The notes: generated from the sequence alone by a model not told the origin. Positions 32,626 to 42,087 are shown, counted from the first letter of the stretch. The stretch is DNA of 64,000 nt from Lachnoclostridium sp. (GCA_023664665.1 JAMPEY010000001.1:1-64000); one strand, 5' to 3'. Made by a program: numbers and translations.

Positions 32626-34464
32626 ATGATGAGATCACTCTTTTCTGGTGTGGCAGGATTGAAAACCCACCAGACACGCATGGATGTAATCGGTAACAAT
32701 ATCGCCAATGTAAATACCACGGCTTTCAAGGCAAGCAACATGGTATTCAGTGAGCTTATGAGCCAGACTACCCAGAAGGCAAGCGGCGCCAATGCCAACA
32801 CCGGAACCGGCGGCGTCAATGCAAGGCAGATCGGTCTGGGTGTTAAGGGCGGCGCCATCAATGTGAACATTGAAGGACAGGGCGCCAGCCAGTCCACGGG
32901 AAATCCTTTCGATATCATGATTACCGGAGAGAATTTCTTTGTGGTGAACAACGGAAACGGCAACTATTTTACCAGAGACGGTTCTTTCTATGTGGACGGT
33001 GCCGGCAACCTCGCCATGACCAGCACGGGTTACAATGTAATGGGCTGGCAGGTGGACGAGGAGACCATGAGTATCAAGAAGGATACCGTGTCCGCACTGC
33101 GCATTATGAATGCCGCAAACCTGACCTATCCCCCCGAGGCGACCACGCAGGCGCATATGTCCGGCATCATCGACAAAAATGATACGGATGTGACCAGTGT
33201 AAACGGTCTTGCCCGCAACCTGAACTTCTTTGATGCGCTGGGCTACAGTTATACCGCAAGAATCGTATTTAAGCAGAACGGCGGTATCGTAAGCGGCGAG
33301 CCCGCAGGCTACAGTGTGGAAGTGACAAGGCTCCTTGATTCCACGGGAAAAGAGATTGATATCTCGGCAATGACTTTCGGAAGCACCACCACACAGGCAA
33401 AGAAGACCAGCTTGGGATTCAACTCCAATGCTTACAAATGGGATACGACGTCCGGCAAGATATTACAGAATGCGGCAGGCACTGATATTGTAGATATTAC
33501 AGAGCTTGTGGCGGCGGGCATAGACAGCAGGAATGAGCCGCTTACCGTAAACGGAAATGCCAACGGCACGGTGCAGGAAGCTTTGGACGAAATTGCAAAG
33601 GCATACGGTTACGAAGGTTCCACCGAGGAATTTTTGAACCTCTATAAAGAAATTGACGGCGATAAGGTAACGGTAAAGACCATGCTGACTAATCTGGGCG
33701 CGGCATCTGCCAGCTTTACACCGGCTAACGCTACGGCGGCGGGCTCATGGAGTTCCGCTACGATATTCCCCACGCTGGTGAGCACATGGAAGGATACCAC
33801 GGCTCCCGGCGCTACGACATCCTCCGGCGAGGCGGTTACCGAATCCAACACGGGCATCGAGATGGACGGTAGGTATTACACCGGCGACGCCATCTGGTTT
33901 GACGGCAAGAACGGTAAGTTCTCCGGTATGGGAAGCAACGGCTCCGGCAGGAACACCGCAACGATTGCATTTTCCGCATTGGGCGGCAACTTCTCCGATG
34001 TCGTGGTTGATTTTTCCGAGATTTCCATGTACGACAACAAGGGAACCTCCACGGCGCAGGCTACCAGCGGCGATTTTGAAGGGCTTGGGGCAGGACGCCG
34101 TCTGGGCGACATGATAGGCATATCCGTTCAGGATAACGGTGAGATTTACGCAAGCTATGACAACGGCATGACCAAGCTTTTGGGACAGATTGCCACAGCA
34201 AGCTTTGCGAATCCCTCCGGCTTGGAGAAAAACGGTGACAACCTTTACTCCGCAACCCAGAACTCCGGCGAATTTGACGGAATCGGCGTAGACATCAAGG
34301 CAGGGGGAGGCTACATGTCCACCGGCCAGCTGGAAATGAGTAATGTGGACTTATCCAGCGAGTTCACCACAATGATTACTACCCAGAGAGGGTTCCAGGC
34401 GAACAGCCGAATCATAACTGTGTCAGATACTCTACTTGAGGAATTGACAAACTTGAAGAGATAA
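32626..34464 (+). CDS. flgE: Flagellar hook protein FlgE
   Basis: A 612-residue hook subunit, longer than the ~400 residues of enteric FlgE. N-terminal motif SLFSGVAGLKTHQTRMDVIGNNIANVNTTAFKAS and C-terminal motif VDLSSEFTTMITTQRGFQANSRIITVSDTLLEEL form the coiled core. The middle (about residues 150-510) carries extended surface domains, in line with larger FlgE of clostridia. RBS AAGGAGG precedes ATGATG; the first ATG is used. It ends at a strong hairpin. Confidence 0.96.
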   Translation: MMRSLFSGVAGLKTHQTRMDVIGNNIANVNTTAFKASNMVFSELMSQTTQKASGANANTGTGGVNARQIGLGVKGGAINVNIEGQGASQSTGNPFDIMITGENFFVVNNGNGNYFTRDGSFYVDGAGNLAMTSTGYNVMGWQVDEETMSIKKDTVSALRIMNAANLTYPPEATTQAHMSGIIDKNDTDVTSVNGLARNLNFFDALGYSYTARIVFKQNGGIVSGEPAGYSVEVTRLLDSTGKEIDISAMTFGSTTTQAKKTSLGFNSNAYKWDTTSGKILQNAAGTDIVDITELVAAGIDSRNEPLTVNGNANGTVQEALDEIAKAYGYEGSTEEFLNLYKEIDGDKVTVKTMLTNLGAASASFTPANATAAGSWSSATIFPTLVSTWKDTTAPGATTSSGEAVTESNTGIEMDGRYYTGDAIWFDGKNGKFSGMGSNGSGRNTATIAFSALGGNFSDVVVDFSEISMYDNKGTSTAQATSGDFEGLGAGRRLGDMIGISVQDNGEIYASYDNGMTKLLGQIATASFANPSGLEKNGDNLYSATQNSGEFDGIGVDIKAGGGYMSTGQLEMSNVDLSSEFTTMITTQRGFQANSRIITVSDTLLEELTNLKR

Positions 34465-34478
34465 AGTATAATTACTTT

Positions 34479-34504
34479 TCGGGGACGGGGTTTTCCGTCC
34501 CCGA
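34479..34504 (+). terminator. Hairpin after flgE, probably partial terminator or mRNA-stability element
   Basis: TCGGGGACGG, loop GGTTTT, CCGTCCCCGA: a perfect 10-bp G/C-rich stem 15 bases after the flgE stop. It is followed by TTATAGG, not a T-run, so downstream genes are probably still read. It could raise flgE mRNA level relative to flbD-motAB. Confidence 0.6.
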
Positions 34505-34551
34505 TTATAGGTATTAGGCTGTTTTACATATTTTGGAAGGGCGGTGGGACG

Positions 34552-34737
34552 ATGATAGAAGTGACAAAGATTAACGGCGTAAAAATTCTTGTGAACCCGC
34601 ATTTGCTTGAAATAGTGGAAGAAACGCCGGATACCGTCGTGACTCTTACCACAGGTCGAAAAATAATTGTAAAAGAAAGTAGACAAGAGATAAAAAATCT
34701 TGTAAAATTGTATAGAAAGGAAATTCTTGCAGAATAA
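34552..34737 (+). CDS. flbD: FlbD/SwrD family small flagellar protein
   Basis: A 61-residue protein, starting MIEVTKINGVKILVNPHLLEIVEETPDTVV and containing TLTTGRKIIVKES, typical of FlbD (YlzI/SwrD in B. subtilis). In B. subtilis it sits at the same place after the hook gene and raises motor torque via the stators. Here the stator genes motAB follow it directly, which fits that role. Confidence 0.9.
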   Translation: MIEVTKINGVKILVNPHLLEIVEETPDTVVTLTTGRKIIVKESRQEIKNLVKLYRKEILAE

Positions 34738-34771
34738 ATTCTAAAAATTGCGGGATAAGTAGGTGATTTTT

Positions 34772-35563
34772 GTGGATATAGCTTCTTTACTTGGAATGAT
34801 TCTCTGCGGTGCGATGCTTATATTCGGTATTTTCTCCAGTGCGGGCGCTTCCGGATTCGGTGAGTATATCGACCCTGCATCTGCCATCATTACTTTCGGT
34901 GGCGCGTTTTCGGCTACCCTGACTGCGTACAGTCTGTCGGATTTCCTTGCGGGTCTTAAAAGCATCACATTGATTTTTAAGACGCCTACATTGAATACGG
35001 CGGATATGATCAAGAAAATCATAGAGCTTTCCAATATAGCCCGGAAGGAAGGTCTTTTGTCTTTGGAGGAAGCGGCGTCGGACATGGAAGAGCCTTTCTT
35101 GAAGAAAGGGATTCTGTTAGTAGTGGACGGTACGGATCCGGAGCTGGTGCGGGGCATCATGGAGACGGAAATGGTCTGCATCGATGACAGGCACAAGTCT
35201 CTGGCGGGCTTCTGGGACACTCTGGCTGCCATGGGCCCTGCATGGGGTATGATCGGTACGCTGGTGGGTCTGGTAGATATGCTGTACCATATGGATGATG
35301 CATCGGCAATCGGACCCGCAATGGCGGTGGCGCTGATCACCACATTGTACGGCTCACTGCTTGCGAACTGGGTCTGCACGCCTACATCCAATAAATTGAA
35401 ATATGACAACTCCATCGAAATGATGCAGAAAGAGGTTATGATCGAGGGACTCCTCTCCATTCAGGCAGGCGAGAACCCCCGTGTAATAGAAGAAAAGTTA
35501 AAGTCCTTCCTTGCACCCAAGGATAGGGTAGATGCATCACAGGATGCAGGAGGTGAGGAGTAG
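34772..35563 (+). CDS. motA: Flagellar stator protein MotA
   Basis: A 263-residue inner-membrane protein with four membrane segments: two near residues 2-50 and two near 150-200. The charged cytoplasmic loop (about 60-145) carries the FliG-contact region, and the third/fourth segments hold the conserved prolines (GPAWGMIGTLVGLVDML, AIGPAMAVALITTLYG). GTG 34772 has AGGTGA 5-6 bases upstream and gives the canonical MDIASLLG start; an in-frame GTG at 34763 overlaps that site. Stator genes are often outside the fla operon in Bacillus. Confidence 0.95.
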   Translation: MDIASLLGMILCGAMLIFGIFSSAGASGFGEYIDPASAIITFGGAFSATLTAYSLSDFLAGLKSITLIFKTPTLNTADMIKKIIELSNIARKEGLLSLEEAASDMEEPFLKKGILLVVDGTDPELVRGIMETEMVCIDDRHKSLAGFWDTLAAMGPAWGMIGTLVGLVDMLYHMDDASAIGPAMAVALITTLYGSLLANWVCTPTSNKLKYDNSIEMMQKEVMIEGLLSIQAGENPRVIEEKLKSFLAPKDRVDASQDAGGEE

Positions 35564-36414
35564 TGGCAAAGAGAAAGGAAGAGGCGCCCCCCGCGGGTTC
35601 CCCGGCGTGGATGGCGACATTCAGTGATTTGATGAATCTGCTCCTTTGCTTCTTCGTAATGTTGTTCTCCATGTCCACTATGGATGAGGCGAAGCTCCGG
35701 GAAGTGGTAGCTTCCATGAACAGCACCTTCAGCATATTTGAGGCGGGCGCTACAGCCATAGGAGACGGGTTCCTTGTCAGTAACGGCATGAGTCAGTTAA
35801 ATGAACTGAGCGATTATATCAGCAACACGGGAATGTCCTCGGAAGACAACAGCAGCGACCAGATGCAGGAAGATAAGGAAAAGGCGGCAGCGGTACAGGA
35901 AATGCTGGAGAACAATCCGGGAGCCGTGCAGGAGATGCTGGAGGAACAGCAGCTTCAGGATAATGAGGCCTTGGCGGAAGCAATTTCCGAGGAAGTGGCG
36001 GAGAGCAATATGTCCGACCAGATAGAAGTGAGCTTTACATCACAGTATGTACAGCTCAGTATGAGGGGAGCGCTTTTGTTTGATTCGGGAAGCGCGGAAA
36101 TTGTAGAGGAATCCAAGAGAGTTCTTGACAAGGCGGGTTCCGTTTTGGAGCGCTACAGTCAGGGCATTATAGAGATAGAAGGACACACGGACAATGTGCC
36201 CATCCATACCAGGGAATATGCGGACAACGAGGAGTTGAGCAGCGCGAGGGCGCTTTCGGTATTTTATTATTTCACTGAAAATACCAGCCTGAACCCCGTC
36301 TGCTTCAGGCATGCCGGTATGGGCGAGAGGGTTCCGATAGCGGATAATTCCACTCCGGAGGGACGCAGTAAGAACAGGCGTGTGGAAATCAGAATCTACA
36401 CGGGAACTTCTTAA
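35563..36414 (+). CDS. motB: Flagellar stator protein MotB
   Basis: A 283-residue partner of MotA. The N-terminal membrane helix WMATFSDLMNLLLCFFVMLFS has the proton-carrying Asp22. A Gln/Glu-rich linker or plug region (about 80-150) precedes an OmpA-like peptidoglycan-binding domain with IIEIEGHTDNVPIH and NRRVEIRIYT. The GTG start shares one base with the motA stop codon, so translation is probably coupled. Confidence 0.96.
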   Translation: MAKRKEEAPPAGSPAWMATFSDLMNLLLCFFVMLFSMSTMDEAKLREVVASMNSTFSIFEAGATAIGDGFLVSNGMSQLNELSDYISNTGMSSEDNSSDQMQEDKEKAAAVQEMLENNPGAVQEMLEEQQLQDNEALAEAISEEVAESNMSDQIEVSFTSQYVQLSMRGALLFDSGSAEIVEESKRVLDKAGSVLERYSQGIIEIEGHTDNVPIHTREYADNEELSSARALSVFYYFTENTSLNPVCFRHAGMGERVPIADNSTPEGRSKNRRVEIRIYTGTS

Positions 36415-36431
36415 AAGGAGGAAAGGGTAAA

Positions 36432-36941
36432 ATGAAAAAGAATTTAATGACGGTGCTGATACTTGCGCTGCTGGTTGTAAATATTGTGTTAAACTGCATA
36501 GTGATGATAAGTGTTACCGGCACCAACAAAAAGACGGCGTCTTTGGTCAATAATATTGCAACGGCGCTGAGTTTGGAGTTTACCTCTCCCGACGAGGAGG
36601 TAGTTCAGGTTTCATTGGAAGATACGGCGCCGCATATATTGGGAGAGAAGCTTATGTTCCCGCTGGCTTCCGGTGCGGACGGCAAACAGTCCTATCTGGT
36701 GTGCACGATTACCCTGTCCATGAATAAAAAGCATAAAGATTACAAAAAGTATGGCGAATCCATTGCGGACAGAAACGGCCTGATAGAGGATGCCATTACC
36801 ACGGTAGTCGCTTCCCATACCATGGATGAATGCCGCAATGACTTAGAGGGGCTTAAGGAAGAGATGCTGAAAGCAATACAGGATTTGTTTGATTCCGACT
36901 TTATTTATCAGGTGGCTGTCAGCGGAGTGACATACGGTTGA
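36432..36941 (+). CDS. fliL: Flagellar basal body protein FliL
   Basis: A 169-residue protein with one N-terminal membrane helix (LMTVLILALLVVNIVLNCIVMI) and an outside domain, as in FliL proteins that ring the stator. C-terminal wording (AITTVVASHTMDECRNDLEGLKEEMLKAIQDLF) fits the family's end. It follows motB by 17 bases with RBS AAGGAGG. Confidence 0.85.
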   Translation: MKKNLMTVLILALLVVNIVLNCIVMISVTGTNKKTASLVNNIATALSLEFTSPDEEVVQVSLEDTAPHILGEKLMFPLASGADGKQSYLVCTITLSMNKKHKDYKKYGESIADRNGLIEDAITTVVASHTMDECRNDLEGLKEEMLKAIQDLFDSDFIYQVAVSGVTYG

Positions 36942-36978
36942 TGTCTGTTCCGAAAAAACTAGCAGGAGGTGAGCCTTC

Positions 36979-37959
36979 GTGGGCGAGGTCCTTTCACAAA
37001 ACGAAATAGATAACCTACTTGCAGCATTGTCTGCCGGCGAGCTGGATGTAGACCAGATGCAGGGAGAAGAGGAAAAGAAGGTCAAGGATTATGACTTTAG
37101 CCGCCCCACAAAGTTCTCGAAGGAGCATTTAAGGACGCTGGAAATTATCTTTGAACATTACGGGCGGTTGGTCTCCACCAATCTTCCGGCGTATCTGCGA
37201 AAGAATGTGCAAGTGTCGGTAGGAAGCTCGGAGACGGTCACATACAGTGAGTTCTCCAATGCCATGTCCAATCCGGTGATTTTGGGAATTATAAACTTTG
37301 CACCTTTAAACGGTACGATCATTTTGGATCTTTCCATTAATTTAGGGTATGCGATGTTGGACAGAATGCTGGGAGGAAGCGGACTGCCGTTAGAAAAGTC
37401 GAGGGATTTCTCGGAGATAGAGCTTACGATTCTGGAGAAAGTGATGGTTATGTTTACCCAGCTTCTGAGAGACCCCTGGAAAAATGTAATAGATATTTCT
37501 CCGGTGTTAAACAGGCTGGAGACCAATTCACAGTTTGCACAGGTGATAGCGCCCAACGATATGATAGCGCTTGTCACTCTGAATATAAAAATCGGAGATG
37601 TAGAGGGACTAATGAATGTCTGTCTCCCCTTCTTAACCTTGGAGGATGTGATGGATAAGTTGAATACGAAATATTGGTATTCAACCATGCAGGAGAATCA
37701 CGACGAGAACTATGACGATTACATTGAGGCCATGCTTCGCAAGGTGGATGTCCCCATCAGAGCGGTTTTGGGAAAGAGCGCCATTTCCGTTGCGGATTTT
37801 GTAAATCTGCAGGTAGGCGATTGTATAAGGCTGAACACCAAGGTGGACAGCGACATGAATATCTATGTTGGAAATATTAAGAAGTTTACAGCTTTACCCG
37901 GTGCCAATGACGATGCTTATGCGGTCCGGATTACATCGATAGTCAGGGAGGAGGAGTAA
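36979..37959 (+). CDS. fliM: Flagellar motor switch protein FliM
   Basis: A 326-residue C-ring protein. The N-terminal CheY-P-binding peptide is LSQNEIDNLLAAL. The CheC-like middle domain (DFSRPTKFSKEHLRTLEIIFEHYGRL ... FAPLNGTIILDLS, GGSGLPLE) and the C-terminal SpoA domain (about residues 250-320, RAVLGKSAISVADFVNLQVGD) are complete. GTG start with AGGAGGTGA 6 bases upstream. Confidence 0.97.
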   Translation: MGEVLSQNEIDNLLAALSAGELDVDQMQGEEEKKVKDYDFSRPTKFSKEHLRTLEIIFEHYGRLVSTNLPAYLRKNVQVSVGSSETVTYSEFSNAMSNPVILGIINFAPLNGTIILDLSINLGYAMLDRMLGGSGLPLEKSRDFSEIELTILEKVMVMFTQLLRDPWKNVIDISPVLNRLETNSQFAQVIAPNDMIALVTLNIKIGDVEGLMNVCLPFLTLEDVMDKLNTKYWYSTMQENHDENYDDYIEAMLRKVDVPIRAVLGKSAISVADFVNLQVGDCIRLNTKVDSDMNIYVGNIKKFTALPGANDDAYAVRITSIVREEE

Positions 37960-37963
37960 AACG

Positions 37964-39322
37964 ATGGATGGAATGTTGTCTCAGGATGAAATAAATGCGC
38001 TTTTGAACGGCATGGATTTGTCCAATGAGGAATCGTCTGATTCGGGAAATACGGAAGCGGCGGCAGAAGCGACACCTTCGGCAGACGCTGCGGCATCGGA
38101 AGAATTACTGACAGATGTTGAAAAAGATGCGATTGGAGAGGTTGCCAATATCAGCATGGGTTCTTCGGCAACCACATTATACTCGTTAGTCAACCAGAAA
38201 GTAAATATCACAACGCCGACAGTAACTCTTTCTAATTGGCAGGCGATATTGGAAGATTATGAAAGACCCTGCGTATTTATCAGGATCCAATATACAAAAG
38301 GTTTGGACGGCTCCAATATTCTGGTACTTAAGGAGCATGACGTAAAGGTCATCACGGATCTGATGATGGGCGGAGACGGTACGAACACGGACGGAGAATT
38401 GGGGGAGCTGCACTTGAGCGCAATCTCCGAAGCCATGAACCAGATGATGGGTTCTTCGGCAACTTCTCTCTCCACGATGTTAAATAAGATGATAGATATC
38501 AGCCCGCCGGAATCTTCCCTGTTGGATTTGACGCAGTTTGAATCGGGCGCGGAGATATCACCTTTTCTGGGAGGAACCTTTGTAAGGGTATCCTTTAGAA
38601 TGCAGATAGGCGAATTGGTGGACAGCTCCATTATGCAGCTGTACCCCATAGACTTTGCCAAAAATATTGTAGAAACCTTTATCCATTCCCAGACCGGCGC
38701 TATTGAATCCGAACCGGAACCGGCGCCTGCGGCGGCACCGACGCCGGATGCTTCGGCGGGAGCCATGAACGGAATGGGAGGCATGCCTTCCGGCGGCATG
38801 GATATGAATTCTATGGGAAACATGAACGGCGGAATGAACCCGATGATGGGAATGCCCATGGACGGCGGAATGAACAATGGCATGAACAATGGCATGAACC
38901 CGATGATGGGTAACCCGATGGCGGGCATGAATCCGATGATGGGCAACCAGATGATGGGTATGAATCCAATGATGGGAATGAACCCGATGATGGGTATGCC
39001 GCAGATGATGGGAATGCCCCAGCAGAATGTGAATATACAGCCTGCGCAGTTTAACAGTTTCTCAAATGAAATGGGCAATGTACCGGGTCAGGAAAATATC
39101 GGGCTGATCATGGATGTGCCTTTGGAAGTAACGGTAGAGCTTGGACGGACCTCCAAGTCGATTTCGGAAATTCTCAACTTTGCTCCCGGAACGATCATAG
39201 AATTGGATCGTATTGCCGGTGAACCGATAGATGTTCTGGTAAACGGTAAGTTTGTTGCCAAGGGCGAGGTAGTAGTCATCGAGGAAAGCTTCGGTGTAAG
39301 AGTTACAGAGATTATCAAGTAA
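37964..39322 (+). CDS. fliY: Flagellar switch protein FliY with long Met-rich linker
   Basis: A 452-residue C-ring protein and CheY-P phosphatase. It starts with its own CheY-P-binding peptide (MLSQDEINALLNGM), then a CheC-like domain with two phosphatase helices (LTDVEKDAIGEVANISMGSSATTLYSL and LSAISEAMNQMMGSSATSL), and ends in a FliN SpoA domain (LEVTVELGRTSKSISEILNF ... RVTEIIK). Between them (residues ~267-355) lies a stretch built of Met, Gly, Asn and Pro, with units such as GMNPMMG. In B. subtilis FliY this linker is much shorter (family knowledge). Translation is tightly coupled to fliM (4-base gap). Confidence 0.95.
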   Translation: MDGMLSQDEINALLNGMDLSNEESSDSGNTEAAAEATPSADAAASEELLTDVEKDAIGEVANISMGSSATTLYSLVNQKVNITTPTVTLSNWQAILEDYERPCVFIRIQYTKGLDGSNILVLKEHDVKVITDLMMGGDGTNTDGELGELHLSAISEAMNQMMGSSATSLSTMLNKMIDISPPESSLLDLTQFESGAEISPFLGGTFVRVSFRMQIGELVDSSIMQLYPIDFAKNIVETFIHSQTGAIESEPEPAPAAAPTPDASAGAMNGMGGMPSGGMDMNSMGNMNGGMNPMMGMPMDGGMNNGMNNGMNPMMGNPMAGMNPMMGNQMMGMNPMMGMNPMMGMPQMMGMPQQNVNIQPAQFNSFSNEMGNVPGQENIGLIMDVPLEVTVELGRTSKSISEILNFAPGTIIELDRIAGEPIDVLVNGKFVAKGEVVVIEESFGVRVTEIIK

Positions 39323-39370
39323 CAAAATGTAAAATGATGCCAATAATAAGTTTAAATGGAGGAAGGATCA

Positions 39371-39733
39371 ATGGCAAAAAATATTTTAATATGTGACGAT
39401 GCTGCTTTTATGAGAATGATGATTAAGGATATTCTTACAAAGAACGGCTATAATGTTGCGGGTGAAGCGGAAAACGGAGCCAGGGCTGTAGAAAAATATA
39501 AGGAATTAAATCCGGATTTGGTGCTGATGGATATTACCATGCCGGAAATGGACGGTATTCAGGCGCTCAAGGCCATCAAGGCGGCTGACGGCGGAGCCAA
39601 GATCATTATGTGCTCTGCAATGGGTCAGCAGGCAATGGTTATCGAGGCAATTCAGGCAGGCGCCAAGGACTTCATCGTAAAGCCCTTTCAGGCGGAGCGT
39701 GTTATCGAAGCCGTGAAGAAGGTTGTGGGCTAA
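39371..39733 (+). CDS. cheY: Chemotaxis response regulator CheY
   Basis: A 120-residue single receiver domain: acidic pocket CDDAAF near the start, phospho-acceptor Asp54 in VLMDITMPEMDG, Ser/Thr switch in IIMCSAMGQ and Lys in DFIVKPF. ATG 39371 follows GGAGGAAGG by 4 bases; an in-frame ATG at 39356 overlaps that site. CheY-P should bind FliM and FliY encoded just upstream. Confidence 0.95.
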   Translation: MAKNILICDDAAFMRMMIKDILTKNGYNVAGEAENGARAVEKYKELNPDLVLMDITMPEMDGIQALKAIKAADGGAKIIMCSAMGQQAMVIEAIQAGAKDFIVKPFQAERVIEAVKKVVG

Positions 39734-39734
39734 G

Positions 39735-40118
39735 GTGGCAGTTTTATTGTCGGGTACTGACGGCTATGCACAGTTTATTACGGTGCTTGTAGTTTTTATT
39801 TTGGTGCTTTTGGTTACGGCATATGTCACGAAGTGGATTGCCAATTATCAAAAACATCAGAGCATAGATCGCAATATTGAAGTGATAGAAACGACCCGTT
39901 TGGACAATAACAAATGGATTCAGATTGTTCGTGTGGGGAATACTTATAAGGTGCTGGCTGTCTGCAAGGATACGGTAACTTTGCTTGGTGAAGTGCCAAA
40001 GGAAGAACTGCGGGAGGCAGAGCCGGGAGGGGAAGGGATTTCCTTCAAGGAACTGTTTGACAAGGCGGTCAAAAAAGATTTAGGCAATCAAAAAGAACCA
40101 AGGGACAAAGATACATGA
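39735..40118 (+). CDS. fliO: Flagellar biosynthesis protein FliO
   Basis: A ~127-residue protein with one membrane helix (FITVLVVFILVLLVTAYVTKWI) and a small cytosolic domain (IEVIETTRLDNNKWIQIVRVGNTYKVLAVCKDTVTLLGEV) characteristic of FliO/FliZ, which helps assemble FliP. The start is unclear: GTG 39735 is likely, and TTG 39723 inside the cheY end is possible; neither has a strong ribosome site. It overlaps fliP by 4 bases. Confidence 0.85.
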   Translation: MAVLLSGTDGYAQFITVLVVFILVLLVTAYVTKWIANYQKHQSIDRNIEVIETTRLDNNKWIQIVRVGNTYKVLAVCKDTVTLLGEVPKEELREAEPGGEGISFKELFDKAVKKDLGNQKEPRDKDT

Positions 40119-40984
40119 GCAGAGTACGGTTTACCGGAAAAAAGATAATACAGATTATATGCCTGCTGGTTACGGTGGGCATATTGTGGTTTCATGGATC
40201 TGTTCAGGCAGAAGCAGTGGAAGATGACAGGCATTTGACAGGGGAGACAGATATTTCCACTGTCATTACGCCGCCGGGGACTTATAATACTCCTGAGGAG
40301 TTAAATCAGTTAAATACGGCCAACACGGTGAGCATTACCTATAGCGGTGACAACGGAGAGTTAAACGGCATACTGCGGATTCTGATTACGCTGACCTTAA
40401 TCGCGCTGGCGCCCACGCTTATCATTATGATGACTTCGTTTACGAGGATCATCATTGTGCTGCACTTTACCCGTGCGGCGTTAAACACCCAGACGGCGCC
40501 GCCCAATCAGATTCTTATAGGGCTTGCCCTGATTCTCACATTTTTTATCATGGAACCTACCATCACCCGAATCAACGAGGAGGCAATCGTTCCTTTTGAG
40601 AATGGGGAGATTAAGCAGGAGGAAGCCTTGAAGCTCGGAATGGCGCCTATCAGGGAATTTATGTATCCCCAGACCCAGCTCAAGGATGTGGAGCTGTTCA
40701 TGGATATTGCGGGGCGTGAGTGGGACGGTACGCTGGATGCGATTCCCAATTCGGTTCTGGTTCCCAGCTTTATGATAAGCGAGCTGCGGATCGCATTTTG
40801 GATAGGTTTTATGATTTATATTCCTTTTATTGTGATAGATATGGTGGTGGCGTCCACTCTGATGAGTATGGGTATGATGATGCTGCCGCCCACAACGATT
40901 TCCATGCCGTTTAAAATTTTACTCTTTGTACTGGCGGACGGCTGGTCCTTAATTATCATGCAGCTTGTGAAAACATTCTATTAG
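40115..40984 (+). CDS. fliP: Flagellar export gate protein FliP
   Basis: A 289-residue core gate protein. A cleavable signal-like N-terminus (to ~residue 30, ending VQAEA) is followed by an outside stretch and four membrane segments. FliP signatures: MMTSFTRIIIVLHFTRAALNTQTAPPNQILIGLALILTFFIM region and the C-terminal MMLPPTTISMPFKILLFVLADGW. It forms the FliP5-FliR1-FliQ4 channel. ATGA overlap with fliO suggests coupled translation. Confidence 0.97.
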   Translation: MSRVRFTGKKIIQIICLLVTVGILWFHGSVQAEAVEDDRHLTGETDISTVITPPGTYNTPEELNQLNTANTVSITYSGDNGELNGILRILITLTLIALAPTLIIMMTSFTRIIIVLHFTRAALNTQTAPPNQILIGLALILTFFIMEPTITRINEEAIVPFENGEIKQEEALKLGMAPIREFMYPQTQLKDVELFMDIAGREWDGTLDAIPNSVLVPSFMISELRIAFWIGFMIYIPFIVIDMVVASTLMSMGMMMLPPTTISMPFKILLFVLADGWSLIIMQLVKTFY

Positions 40985-41017
40985 CGGACGGAATAAAACG
41001 CGGAAAAGAGGATTGAT

Positions 41018-41290
41018 ATGACAGTTGATGCAGTAATCGAGATGACGAGGGACGCTTTATATGTGATTATCAAGGTGTCGCTTCCCGTGCTGCTGGTTTC
41101 CATGATCATCGGTCTGATTATCAGTATTTTTCAGACTGTTACCTCCATTCAGGAGCAGACGCTTACTTTTGTGCCCAAGGTTATCGGTATCTTTCTGGCA
41201 CTGATGATACTCGGCAATTGGATGATCACCACTTTAGTGGAGTATACCACGCAGCTCTGGTCCACATTCAGTTTATATGTGCATAAGTGA
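41018..41290 (+). CDS. fliQ: Flagellar export gate protein FliQ
   Basis: A 90-residue protein of two membrane helices (KVSLPVLLVSMIIGLIISIFQ and VIGIFLALMILGNWMITTLVEY) with the Q-T-V-T-S-I-Q-E-Q-T motif between them. Canonical length. The fliR frame overlaps its end. Confidence 0.95.
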   Translation: MTVDAVIEMTRDALYVIIKVSLPVLLVSMIIGLIISIFQTVTSIQEQTLTFVPKVIGIFLALMILGNWMITTLVEYTTQLWSTFSLYVHK

Positions 41291-41304
41291 CAAGGACAGC
41301 ACCA

Positions 41305-42087
41305 ATGATTAATTTTTCCTTTTCCATTCATGACTTAGAATACTTTCTGCTGATATTTACACGGGTGACCTGTTTTGTGTTTATCGCTCCTTTTTTTGGG
41401 CTGAATAACACCCCCGCCCGGATAAGAATCGGAATCAGCTTTTTTGTATCCATGCTCCTGTATCAGGTGCTGACGCCTGCGCCGGCCGTTATTTTTGATA
41501 CGGTGACGGAGTATGCTTTGATTGTGATAAAAGAGGCGCTCACGGGTTTTTTGGTGGGTTTTGGGGCAAATATCTGCATGGCGGTGGTGAATTTTGCCGG
41601 CTCCGTTGCGGATATGGAGACGGGGCTTTCCATGGTGACGCTGCTTGACCCCGCCACCCGAGAGAACACCAGCATTACCGGCGTTCTCTATCAATATGTT
41701 TTTATGCTGATGCTGATAGCCAGCGGAATGTACCGTTATCTGCTGGGGGCATTGGCGGATACCTTTTCCCTGATACCGGTGAACGGGGCGGTATTTCATT
41801 CGGATAGTCTGCTGGACTCCATGCTGCAGTTTATGAGCGACTATATCATTATCGGATTCCGCATCGTTCTTCCCATATTTTGCACCATCCTTCTGCTGAA
41901 TGCGGTTTTGGGCGTTATGGCGAAAGTGTCCCCGCAGATGAATATGTTTGCGGTGGGTATCCAGATCAAGATTCTGGCGGGACTGTCAATTATTTTTTTG
42001 ACTGTGGGAATGCTGCCGGGAGCCGCTGATTTCCTGTATCGGGAAATGAAAAAGATGATGGTATCCTTTATAGGGGGACTTTCATGA
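41305..42087 (+). CDS. fliR: Flagellar export gate protein FliR
   Basis: A 260-residue polytopic gate subunit, with motif ARIRIGISFFVSMLL early and VNFAGSVADMETGLSMVTLLDP centrally, as in FliR. ATG 41305 has AAGGA 7 bases upstream; an in-frame GTG at 41287 overlaps the fliQ stop and remains possible. The stop overlaps the flhB start (ATGA). Confidence 0.94.
   Translation: MINFSFSIHDLEYFLLIFTRVTCFVFIAPFFGLNNTPARIRIGISFFVSMLLYQVLTPAPAVIFDTVTEYALIVIKEALTGFLVGFGANICMAVVNFAGSVADMETGLSMVTLLDPATRENTSITGVLYQYVFMLMLIASGMYRYLLGALADTFSLIPVNGAVFHSDSLLDSMLQFMSDYIIIGFRIVLPIFCTILLLNAVLGVMAKVSPQMNMFAVGIQIKILAGLSIIFLTVGMLPGAADFLYREMKKMMVSFIGGLS

Noticed and set aside
38764..39030. Tandem DNA repeat or CRISPR-like array
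   Set aside because: The repeated ATGAATCCGATGATGGG-type units are codons of the Met-rich FliY linker; spacing is irregular and the reading frame is intact.
41287..41304. GTG 41287 as the start of fliR
   Set aside because: It overlaps the fliQ stop and has no ribosome site of its own, while ATG 41305 has AAGGA at suitable distance; kept only as an alternative.
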